64,000 nucleotides of DNA from NCBI GenBank assembly GCA_019095985.1, contig CM032664.1, positions 19,466,335-19,530,334 of the forward strand, given 5' to 3'. Below are positions 12,360-24,300 of this stretch, piece after piece. Made by a program: the position numbers and the translations under genes. Numbering within the stretch: position 1 is the stretch's first letter; every line of letters begins with the position of its first letter. This stretch comes from Streblospio benedicti. Taxonomy: Eukaryota; Annelida; Polychaeta; Spionida; Spionidae. The notes below the pieces were generated by a model. It made no database searches. It was not told the origin of the DNA and was given only the letters and a program-made list of their open reading frames with translations.

Positions 12360-13440
12360 AAATTCATGATCTGTGGCCATACAGTCAAATACTCAAATTT
12401 TTTCCTGTTCTCGACTGTTAAAAGGTTTGTGCTGTACCACACAATAGACTCCTCCATCAAAGTAGGCCAAAGTGAACAAAACAAGATGGATAGACCTCTT
12501 TTTTTCCTGACACAAGACATAAAAGAGTTGCAAATGGATAGCTCAACTGGACTGGAGTTATCTCTGGATGTTCCTCAGGGACGATTAGGAGCCCACTTCT
12601 CCTTCCTTGCAAGAATCAGTGTTCAAGTTCTGCCCCTTCGGACTTCGTCAACTTGGAGATGATTATTGCCTTGTTCTCAATCAGATTATTCCAGGACATG
12701 TCACCTTCAAATGATCTCAATCTACATCTAGAATAGGCTGAAGATGGGGCATGACACTAGCTCATACGTCAAATGTCCTTTAAATGCATGAACATTATGA
12801 ACCAACAAACTGGAGAAAGTTTTCGTTTTGGTGATCAGATCTTCTGGAACAAAACACCAGCTTCAAAAATATCTTGGTGTGCTCATCAACAACCAACTGA
12901 AGTGGGACTCACACATTGACAAGGTAGGTTTAAAGATGTAACCAAACCATCGGCTTTCTCCAAGGCATAATCTGTCTCATTGCTCAAGAGATCTGAAAGA
13001 ACTGGCAGCATACTTTTCACTGGCCCGTTCTGTGCTGAGGGAATATGCTTGCCAAGTATGGGACCCTCACACACCAAAAACAACATTACAGTGACTATTC
13101 AAGTCTGTTTGAACATAAAGCAGCCACTATTTGCAATGGATGCACCGTCTACCTGCAGCAGTGTCATCCTAACGTCGCCATGTTTAGACAGTTAAAATTT
13201 AGACATTTAACAGTCACTATCCACCAATGCAGTATGGAAAATCACCGTCTAACTTCAGGTATCAAATAATTTCGATTTACAGTGGCCATCCCTGCTCAGT
13301 ATGCATCCCTCCTACCAGCTGACCAGCATACCCCCGACCATGCAATCATCACTCATCACAAATTTCGGCATTTGGGCCAGCAAATACAGACACATTCAGG
13401 AACTCCTTTTCGATAACAGGACAATTCCATAATGGACTAG
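12360..13440 (+). mobile_element. decayed LINE (Jockey/CR1-type) reverse-transcriptase 3' segment
   Basis: Plus-strand fragments in changing frames follow the order of a non-LTR reverse transcriptase. A DVPQG block near 12560 corresponds to the SGVPQGTVLGP motif. KYLGVLINNQLKWDSHID near 12865-12915 corresponds to the thumb motif YLGV-I-L-W-HI. Then comes a segment like the CR1/Jockey stretch RPVLEYACQVWDPHT near 13020-13075, and finally a degenerate C-terminal end to about 13440. Many breaks exist; the copy is dead. Boundaries are approximate, and the 5' part was not identified. Confidence 0.7.
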
Positions 13441-13822
13441 TCTTTCCCTCAAATCTTCAATTTTGAGTTCTGTCTTTGAACATTTGCATCGATTCGAAGT
13501 GTTTCTCACTGGGTCATCATCGACTTCTTTCCCTCAAATCCATCTTGGTTAACCTTTGAAATAGCCCTTCGATTCCGGTTTGTCAGAAACTGTTCTTTTA
13601 ATGCCACCGTTATCCTTTAAAAACTCGGCAACTTATCAAAATGGCGGGAAAATTATTCAGCAAATTCATCCTTTTATTTTTACTTGGGCCCTTTACAAAA
13701 ACACGGATATTTCATCAAAATGGCGAAGCTGTTTCAGATATTTTTTATCTCAATTTCAATGTTTCAGATAATCTAGTCTACTTGTTACTTACATCTAGCT
13801 TACATGTTACAGTCCGGGGTTA

Positions 13823-14002
13823 CAGTAGTACCTCTCTATTAAGAACACCCGTGGGACTGACCTCAAGTGGTCTGAATAGAGAGGTGGTCTTATAAGGAGC
13901 CTCATTTTGCCTGTTTGGTCACTTTATGAAAGTTTGGAACCATGCATAAAAATATCCTATTACAGAGGTAGTCTCAATATAGAGGTGGTCTCAATTCTAC
14001 TG
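13823..14002. mobile_element. Tc1-mariner-type MITE, 180 bp
   Basis: TA at 13821-13822 and 14003-14004 flanks ends CAGTAGTACCTCTCTATT and, reverse-complemented, CAGTAGAATTGAGACCACC. It is internally rich in GAGAGGTGGTCT repeats. It is related to the elements at 24969, 38891 and 39366. Confidence 0.7.
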
Positions 14003-15316
14003 TACTGTACTTGAGTGGTACGTTCCTCCTCTTGTAATAGGAGAACCCTGGACGTCCATTTAGCATAGATCTAGTTATAATTGTTCAGAAATTCAGAAAA
14101 ACTGAACTTTGAATGTTTCATAAATTGAAAACATATAACAACCACAATATAGATCACCAATTGCTAAAACCGGTTTAACTGGCGAATGTTGACAATACGT
14201 AACCTTTGTATGTCTGCAATTTACATACGTGCTAGTTAACTGTACCGTTCCTGCTTTAAATGTTTCATAACTGGAAAAATCAATACGTTACAGTGGTTTA
14301 AAACCGGTTTAACATTATGATGCATGGAAAAATATTTTCATAGATCCCCCCTTCCATCGTGCAGGCTTTTCAATTTCGAACATGGTCTGTACTTTGATAA
14401 GATTATTTTCAGTAAGTTTATAAATATCGTAAGCTATATATTCTGTTGTAAATTCTAAAAATATTTAGGACGAATGTTGATGTGTAAAGGGCATCTTAAT
14501 AGAAAATGGAACATAGTCTCTGGTTCCCCTGAACTACATTAGGTGTACAGAGGTAATGGATTCTTTCCAGAGCATTTATGCCCAATGAGTGGGTACCTGC
14601 CTACAAGAAGTAGGCCTCTTACTATAGGGTAGACCCTTCATGGTAACTACCCACGAAAATAGTGCTCTTAACTTCCAACCAGAAAGCACTGTTTATATAC
14701 AAAGTTTTAAAAATTGCGCGCTCTGCTTGAGTATGCTGCCCAACCTCTTAGATTAATTACTTTCAGGGTTGTAGCAATCGGATAATCGGACCTGCAACTT
14801 TTTTGTTGGGCCTGCAACTTTTGAGACCCGCAGGCCCAATGGACCTGGAACTAATTTTGCTAAGGGGTGAACACTACCTCTGGGTTGAGGAGTCTAAGAC
14901 AGCTGGTCTAAGACTCTTCAACTCCGTAGCCTCATTTTCGAGTTTCTGTTCCTAGTACTCACTCACGGCTTCTTTTAATCAATGTTCATTGGCTCTCGCT
15001 GTGCTCTTTGATCAGCCGGCAGAGGCTGAAACAAAATATCTCTATTAAAAGTCAAAACACTTTTATTTATACCAAATATAGATTTATATAGTTGTACCGT
15101 TGGCGAATGACGATGCCCGTTGGCGCCCATCCGTAGTATTTATTACCTCCTCGCGAAAAATACTTAGTAGCTCAAATGGTTACCCCTGCGTGTAACAATT
15201 TTCCGCTGTCAATCATCGCTATCACGCTATGCAAGGGATATGAGGCCCTGTGCTAACCCCAGCAAAGGCACAGTAGACCTTACATGCCTTTCAGATTAAA
15301 TTGAATCTCCTCCAAC

Positions 15317-18300
15317 ATGGGGCTTGTAGAGTATATACTCGTGAATTACAGATGGATTTTTGTCCTCTTTTTTTTAATGCCTCTGTCGTTGGTTTATGAT
15401 GTGTTTTATTACATTAGAAATTTAGTAGTCTTCAAATTGAATAGTGCACCACATAAACATGAAGAGAAAGTGAGGGATGTACAGAGACAAGTAAGTAGAT
15501 TATTTTGATTTTGACTACAAATGAAACACAGGAACAAAACATTAGCTGAATAATATATTATGTTAAATGCACATAATATAATGTAATGTTTGTTCATGGG
15601 CCTAGAATATGCTGGGCAACAGTTGCTATCTATAGAATATGACACTGAATTAACCTCTAAGGAATTAACCTGATTCTTGGTTATAATTTGTGAACTCTTT
15701 TTTAAAATATAGTTTCTTTTTTGTTAAATTTCAGAATTTATAATTTGATATTTATTAAAATGCATTAAAATAATTTCAATCTGATCTAGTTTTTTTTAAA
15801 TGTCTGATTATGACAATTTTATGTAACTAGTCAAATTGATTGATTGATGTATAAAAGTGGGATATACAGCTAAAGCTGTGAGTGTTTGTAGTTTGTATTA
15901 AGCATTTTGAAATACAGTGTCACATACCAATTTAATGGTGAATGTGTAGATGTTCAGAATGGTTACTTGCTGAACTACATTCGCCGCACTAAATGAACTG
16001 TTTTAACTTAAACTTCCATAATACACCGTGGTTTTGATTTCTGTCCAATTGGTAATACATTTTTGGAAGCACTGCAACTTGAAAAGAGAAACTTTCCATG
16101 TTTGATGTTTCTCAATGAAAATTTTGTGATCATTTTAGGTAAAGCAATGGCGTCAAGAGGGAATGAAGAAAAAAATGTGCACTGCAAGACCTGGCTGGCA
16201 AACAGTGAGCTTCAGGAGAGGTCTTTACAAGAAGACAATGTTCAATGTCAACGTGAATCTCATAGATGTGCTGGAAGTAAATACAGCAAAGAAAACTGTG
16301 CGTGTTGAGCCGATGGCTTCAATGGGTCAGATCACGGCAACTCTCACCCCTCTTGGGTGGACTCTGCCCATTGTGCCTGAGTTGGACGATCTTACTGTCG
16401 GTAAGTTGGAAAATATATGTAGTATGTACATATGGCTGTGCTCCAAAACCGATCTCGTCTATTTCAGACCCTTAGGCAGTTATGCTACTTATGTCGACTT
16501 AGAATAATGCCATATATGACATCTAGCAATTCGCCAAGTGAATGGCAATTGAACATTTAATATGTAAAGCAAACAAATTAATGTTGAACAAGTTGAACAA
16601 ATTAATGTATTCATATATTTCATCTCTGCATCGTTTCATAATACTAAAAATGGTTTCTACAGAAAATCATGTGACAAATTAGAGATTCCATGTCTCCATG
16701 CCAGTTGTAATTGTCCTTTCATTTATTATGAACATTGCTTCTTAAAATTGTAGTTTTGTTCTCATATAACTTTTATATGTGAAGTTTAAAATATTTTTCA
16801 AAATTCCACAATGACCTATATTATTACCTTGTTGCCTGATAAGGATTTGTAGATGAACTACATAAAGATTAAAATCAAGGATATCATCATTGTTTCTTTG
16901 ATAAAAGTTGCAACAAAGTTACCGTGAAATTATGTTATTACTTATTTAAGTTGTTCAATGCAATTGTGTTAATCTAAGTTTGAAGTTTGAATTGTTAATT
17001 AAGGAGTTGCTGATTTATACATTATGTAAACACAGTAAAAGTACCAAAGACGAATGATCATGAGTATTGGCAACGGAAATGTAAAATACATAGTGTTGAA
17101 TAAGTAATAGCAAAAAGCAAAAATATACTAGTAGTACATTTGGAGCAAAGCATTATCTAATTGCTGGTATATGCATATTTAGATATAGAGTAACTCAGGA
17201 TTCGTATGGATGATCAGAAAAACAAATGATTGTCTATATAACTATTTTGAATACACGTTTCTGTTTTCTGTAAATTTGTAGGAATATTTTCTGAGCAGTA
17301 CGAAATATAAAAAAACATGTTGGTGTGCAACAAAGGCAACAATGGGCTTTGAAAAGAGCTAATTTAAGAGTGATCTTTATTTTTTAATTTTCTCAAAGCC
17401 CATTGATGCAGTTGCCTTTGGTGTGCAACAATCATATTTGTATATGTATGGGAAAACGTCATATTTGTATATGGATAGTTGTATCAGGCTTACTCTATTA
17501 TCTTATTTGTTCAGTAAATATCTATCATATAATCAATTATCTTCTATCTTTCTGACACAAATTTTATTCAACTATCTTTTAGCCGAACAATTTTTTTCTT
17601 CCTTTAATATACGCTTTATGTTGAAAATACATTTAGTAAAATATTGCACCTATAAAAACATTTGTACTTCTAAGAATTAAAGATGTGCACACTTACAGAA
17701 ATTTATATAATTTTCAAAGTTTAAATTAGCAATGTTAGCAATGTACTCATTTTGACCAGATAAAAACAAATAAAAATGAAAGAGCACTTTGCATAGTAGG
17801 AAGCTCAGCTGACTAAATCAATGAAGGAAAGGTCTCTTTGATTTGATTGGCCCATAATATCTAAATGCAATTATGCAACAACATTGGTATCTATACAGAG
17901 ATTGGATGTGAAATCTTGACTTATTGCTTAATCCTCTATGTATTTGGATATTATAGGATGATTTAAATATTTAGAATAGGTTTTTTACAAGTTTGGTTGA
18001 GAGCAAGTGCAGCAAACAAATTCTGTTGAAGTCGTATGATAAGATGAGAAAAATACAGATGGTCTAAATTAATGTCCATGTTCTAATTAATGTCCATGTA
18101 TCTCATACTGAAATATCCATTTTACAAAATTAAAATCTGAAAATGTAGAAAATTTCTGTAAGTGTACACATAGAAACACAAAAATTATATATACATGTAT
18201 ATGCGACATTTTAGTGTAAATAATTTCTAACAACTTTGAGAAGTAGCTGAGTAAAATGGGTTTCTTCAGTACAATAATTGAAATTTAAAAGAAAAAAATG

Positions 18301-21300
18301 TTTTACTAAAGAATGGGTAATTTATTAGCAAAGTAACTATGATGAAAACATGCAAACTTAGTCAGATTGTGTTGCATCATACTGCTTTTATTCATTAATT
18401 TCCGCACTAAGCAAATAAGTTGTTCCTAAAACTTCTATTGCACAGTTGGAAGTCAGTAATTATTGAAGATGACAATATAGCGAACAGCGTGTTATCCATA
18501 TGCAATCAACAACCGCATGCTGTGTATAAAATTTGCTTTGTTTTGTATTTATTAATCTATTTTGTGTATTTTCTTTCAATTATTTAGGTGGTGTTATAAA
18601 TGGATGTGGTATTGAAACATCATCACATAAATATGGATTAATGCAGCATGTGTGTGTGAGCTATGAATTAGTATTAGCAGATGGAAGTGTGGTAAAGTGT
18701 AGTAAGGTACAAATTATAGTTTTTGTTTGTTTTTCAATACAAAATCTAGTACACCAGAACATCTTTATATTTCAAAACTGTTTCACAATATATTTTTCAT
18801 AAGCTTTGAATTTTGTGAAAACTTGTGGAGATGCAAACCATGAAAATGTCATACTTTGAGCGGTAAGGGGAATGAGCAAGGCATCATCTCCCATCTGGAT
18901 CTGCCAGTCTTTGTCTTTGTTTTTGTGATGAATGTATAACTTATAACATTATTTCTTTGGCGTTGCAGGATGAAAATCAAGACCTTTTCTATGCAGTACC
19001 TTGGTCTCATGGAACTTTAGGTTTTCTAGTGTCAGCTGAACTTCAGATCATTCCTGCAAAGAAATTTGTAAAATTAAAGGTATAATTGGTTTGAAATGGG
19101 TTTAATAGCCAATCAAATGATTAATCTGAGGGGAGATGAAGAATGAATTTATTTACCTACACAATTTGTTACTGACTGAAAATATTTTCTTTTCAAAATA
19201 CATGTACATGTTGTAGTTTAGATGATCATGCAATTATAGTATTTCTTCTCTTGTTATGTATATAAACAAGATGATAAAGGATAATGCTTCTTACTTTCGT
19301 TATTTCAAGGTCAACGCATATTTTGGTAAAATGGTAATAAGATTATGTGAATCCATATGCATTTAGTCTTCCACCATTAATATCACTAAATAACTTTTTA
19401 ACACTTTGAATGTTGTATTTGCTGAGAGCTAATGGATGTTCGAAATTATTATTGAAGGTTTTCAGAATTAAAAATGTTAAATAATCTTCACTCTGTACAA
19501 ATCTTATGTTTTCAGTATGAGCCTGTGCAATCTTTTGAGGAAATCAACAAGAAATTTAAGGAAGCAACACTCGCTGAGCAAGGAAATGACTTTGTAGAAG
19601 GTTTGATGTACGGCAAAAATCAGGCTGTAATTATGACTGGAGTGATGACTGATGACTTTGTACCTGAAAAGGTGAGCCGAGTTATTTTTTGTGTAATACT
19701 AATGATTAACAAAAGTGGTTTAATTATGTACAGAGGTACAAAGTATTACAACTTAAAACATTGTTTTAAATAATATTCATTTTCTTCTATCACTTATAAT
19801 GAATCCAAGCTATAAAATATAGGATAAGTTAGAACAATGTAGGTTTGGGCATTGACCCATTATCATTTATAGAAAAATAACTATTGATTTGATTAACAAC
19901 TATTTAATGTCTATCACAACATTCACAGTGTTTATCTATTGTAGAGATACATATGTGCAAGATTGAACCTAAAGTGAAATGGAAAATAAGTAAAAGTTTA
20001 TTTTACTTTTTATCTAGTCTTAGCTCTGTTATCATATGCTCAAAATGTACTAACTTCTAAAAAATATGAATTAATTCTATACTAGAATGGCTGAACAACT
20101 ATATCAGAAGTATCAATTTTCAGGGGAATCATATTCCAAAAATTCTGAAATTTTAAATGTGATGATTTGATACAATTTCCCCACCTCTTTTGCTGTTATT
20201 TTACAAAGCAACACTGGAAAAGTATATCAATGCTATTAAAAAGTAAAATTCTTTTATCAATTTGAAACCAAACATAACCTTTATCTGGGTGTAACTGATG
20301 TTTGAATTATTGTGATTGATAATTTTGTTATGAGTGTTGTATAATAGAGCTATTAATTGCTATACTCGCATGTTGTCACCTCATAGATTTGAATATCAGT
20401 TCATAAGTTTACCAATCAAAAATGAATTAAGTGTTTGTTAACTTGAGACAATGACCATATGATAAGGATATGTCACTCTGCATTCCACATCATGACTTGT
20501 TTTATCATCATACTGATTACAATGCAGAAAGTGTGCATGAACTTTTCCTATTGTTATAGACTAATATGACAGCATGTAACTTGTACAGTATATGTGTAAA
20601 ACCTACATGAATAGGTCAATAAAAAACAGAACAAAAACAAATTGAGCTGTGTACATGTTATCAAAGATGCTTGATGAATCTATAAAATATGGTCCATGGT
20701 ACTATGTACCTGTAATTTTGGAGAGAATGAACATTGAAAACACTTTTATACATGTGGATACTTTCATTTGCATTGCTCACAAATCTACCGGTAGTTATGC
20801 AGTATAAATCTCACCATTCCAGAGGGAGATTTCTAGCTGTGCTTCTGTCCGCGTCTGTACGTATTCGCCTATCACAAGGCATATTGTAAATGGTAACAAA
20901 TTGTTTGGCTACTAAAGCATCATTTACTAAAAGCACATTGTCTCGATTTTTAGAACAGCAATCTTTTTTCAGAGCAGCTGTGCAGGTATTTTCCCGTTAA
21001 GGGATGTGGTACCGTTTATTTGTAATGGCGAAGCTTTGATAAGTTTACCTGGTAAATCACCCATGCATACTGCTGCTTCTGCAGCTGTAGCTAATGAATA
21101 CTCTGGTTTTAAAGACTATAACAGGCCAGGATATTCGAGGCTGTATATTTGATATCAGAGGAATTTCTAGGATTTTGTAAATCTATTAGAACTAGAGGCT
21201 GTCACAATTGTACTTACTCCCCGGGACTTACTCTTCATCTTTGCACTTATGTATCGTTGACATGAGTGGGTTTTGTTATAATAGAAATAAAAACTATTTG

Positions 21301-24300
21301 AATTTTAGATATAAGGTTATTTGAAAGACTAGTAGGCTATCTATGACCATCTGTCTGTCTGGCCAAAATAAACAGGCTCATAACATGAAGACCATGAACA
21401 CTATTAGTATAGAGCTATTGGTTTTGTCACAAAAGTGGCTCGTACATAATGCATCCTGATAGATTAACAACGTGCCCAACATACGAAGTCAGTGGCTGTA
21501 TGTCGGATCAAGGCTGTCACGGCTGGTGAAGCTAAATATACCGTCAGGTATCAGACAGTGTGATTGGGCAACGCAGCATATAGGCGAAGTCGAAGTGTGT
21601 GTACTTCGTCCTGGGAGATTAGCTCAGTCGGTAGAGCAACCGCCCATGACATATGACCGGTCTGAATCATGGACGGGAGACTGTGAGTTCGAGTCCACGA
21701 TCTTCCAAATTACCTTTACATGCAACACTGACTTTCATTTCAATTGGTGGAAGACAAGGACCCGGGTGCTTCGGTAGAAGCCACCGGGTAGCTCCGTGTG
21801 AAATTGTCCATTGGTAGTGGGCTGGCCCTGTGTGCAAGACATTGGGGGAGGGGGCTACCGCCCGGGAATTTCGAACTCAGGTAGATGGGTAGTGTAATCT
21901 GACGGATGATGGAAAGTTAGATCTGAGAATTCTTACAGGTCCCTCGGTCACCGAAAGCTGACTATGGGAACATTTGGATCAGGGAGAATTCCTGATCTGA
22001 TAATAGTGTTCCCTAAATTGTGTTCCGTGCCCCTTGAAAGATAGAACTCCCTATCTCGCTATCTCCAAGAGCCCTATGAACCATTGATGCCGCTGCATGA
22101 GGCTTTGGATCGATCCCGGGATATTTCCTGGATGGGATCTGGCTCGAGCCAGGCTCGGGCTCCATGCAGTGGTTCCGGATTCACCCCGGGATGTGGAAGA
22201 GAGGTGGTGTCTCGTCGCTCCGCTGCCGTCTCTACTGCCCGGATCGGATCTGGCGCTGGTATGGGGGTTGTCGATGGAGTAGGAAGTTGGAGGAGTCTAG
22301 CTGTCACAAAAGTAGCTCGGACACAATGCATCCTGATAGATTAACAACATGCCCAACATACGAAGTCAGTGAGTGTATATCGGATCAAGGCTGGCACGGC
22401 TGGTGAAGCTAAATATAGCGTCAGGTGTCAGACAATCAGTGTGATTGCGCAACGCAGCATATAGGCGAAGTCGAAGTGTGTGTACTTCATCCTGGGAGAT
22501 TAGCTCAGTTGGTAGAGCAACCGCCCATGACATATTATATGACCGGTCTGAATCATGGACGGGAGACAGTGAGTTCGAGTCCACGATCTTCCAAATTACC
22601 TTTACATGCAACACTGACTTTCGTTTCACTTTGCAAATTGAATATGTGTTGTTTGAGGAAAAAAGTACCTTTCAAAAATGTTGTTTGTAGTTTGGCCTAC
22701 TTTTTACGAACTTATGAGCGTTACATGTTAAACCTTGTTACCACTCTACAAGGTGAAGTATTTTATCTACTACATGTATCACCAAACTACATTTAGCTTC
22801 ATTGTACTACTCTCCAGAGCTGATTTGATGTTTGTGTACTTTGGCCTTCTTTTGAAAAATTCATGGAACATTTGAATAAAACAGTTGTTACCACTGTACT
22901 TTAAAAAGTATTTGTTCTATTAATAATGTGAAGATTAGACATCTAGGTTAACATATACTATATAATATTTATTCTATACAACACTGAAGAAATATGGCGG
23001 ATGCGATATGAAACGTCTGTTTTCATGGTAAATAATCCAGTTGTATAGATTAAATATATACCGGTAGTATATTTGTTCTATTGTCTTTAAACTTTACAAT
23101 TTTCGTCAATATATTAGTCTCCACAGCTGAATTGCTTTTGATGTACTTTGGCCTACTTTTGTCGAACTTATATGCATTGTGTGTTAATAACCAAGGGTTG
23201 TTACCACTCTACAGGGAGAAGTATTCAATGGTTTACCAGCTTTTAATCTACATGGCTAAGTTAACAGCAGACAAATTTATTAAATTTTTACACTAGTTAC
23301 AAAAATCAAAGTTATACAGAGCTGATTAGATGTGTTGGCTTTCTACAATAGTCTTTATGCATGGAATGGATGTATTTGAATTACTAATTTTGAAATTGTT
23401 GGCCTAAAAGGGGCTGATCTAGGAGGGGGAGATTTTTGGCGTTTACGAACGTCCCAGCTAGTTTTATTTTCATCATTATGGGGCCCATAAAATGAGGTCT
23501 TTGTATTAATGACATTTTGATTCGAACACCACAATTCAGCTTAAAGTAGTAACTGATTTCTGCTAACTGCACCTGGAATTTAAATTTAAACTACATTCTA
23601 ATAGAGGAAAGAATCTATTGATAATTGAATATATTATTACCAGTTTTTTTTTTAATTTTGTGTAAGGGGGAAAAGCATATATAGTGCATACCAGAAATTC
23701 TGTGGGAGAACAATTTAATTCATTACGATTGGAAAGAAAATGATATTTATTTCTGTTAATGTTGGATGCCTGTATAGGACCATTGTATGACTAAAAAAAT
23801 ATTCCATAATAATCATCCAAAAGTACAGAATTAACTCTATGTACAATTAGATTTACCGTATATGTGTTAAATAAATAAAATTATCTTATCATTTCAAATT
23901 ATATTACACTATAAGTAAAAATGTTTATCAAATATGATTTTTCCCAGGTAAATGCCATTGGTAATTACTACAAACCGTGGTTCTTCAAACATGTCCACAA
24001 GTTCCTGGAAAGGGGAACTGCAGTAGAATACATTCCTCTTCGCCACTATTACCACAGACACACAAGATCCATCTTTTGGCAAATGCAGGTTTGAATTCTA
24101 CTACTACATGTCATTTTCACAAATGGTTGTGTAAGTATATGAGACTCTCCCCAAATATTTTCGCTTAGCTTTCTAAAATGTACCTCTAACATTTATATGT
24201 TATTGTAATTCATATCTCAAAGACTGGTATAGATTTTAAGAGCACTGAGTAAATTTCTACATCTTTTCTTATCTACAGTATCCCATGATGTCATCTTTTC

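Larger units (their letters stand above)
11000..15316. other. divergent intergenic region between UHRF1 and DHCR24
   Basis: It should hold both promoters and the missing first UHRF1 exon. What can be seen is diverged repeats (11268-12110), a decayed LINE (12360-13440) and a MITE (13823-14002). In 14003-15316 no gene, TATA box or convincing sterol-regulatory element was recognised. There is a short imperfect palindrome (GAGTCTAAGAC-AGCTG-GTCTAAGACTC) near 14889-14915. The DHCR24 ATG has a good context (AACATGG). Confidence 0.6.

Noticed and set aside
14864-14880. possible sterol regulatory element (TTCACCCCTT on the minus strand) upstream of DHCR24
   Set aside because: Only 8 of 10 bases match the ATCACCCCAC type, and it is about 440 bases from the start codon; chance is likely.
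21613-21706. possible functional tRNA gene
   Set aside because: No normal anticodon arm, T-stem imperfect, no T-run terminator, and the unit is repeated with its flank at 22494; a tRNA-derived repeat fits better.
22084-22344. overlapping open frames of 80-86 codons on both strands in the GC-rich spacer
   Set aside because: Open on both strands because of composition; lie in repeat sequence within an intron.
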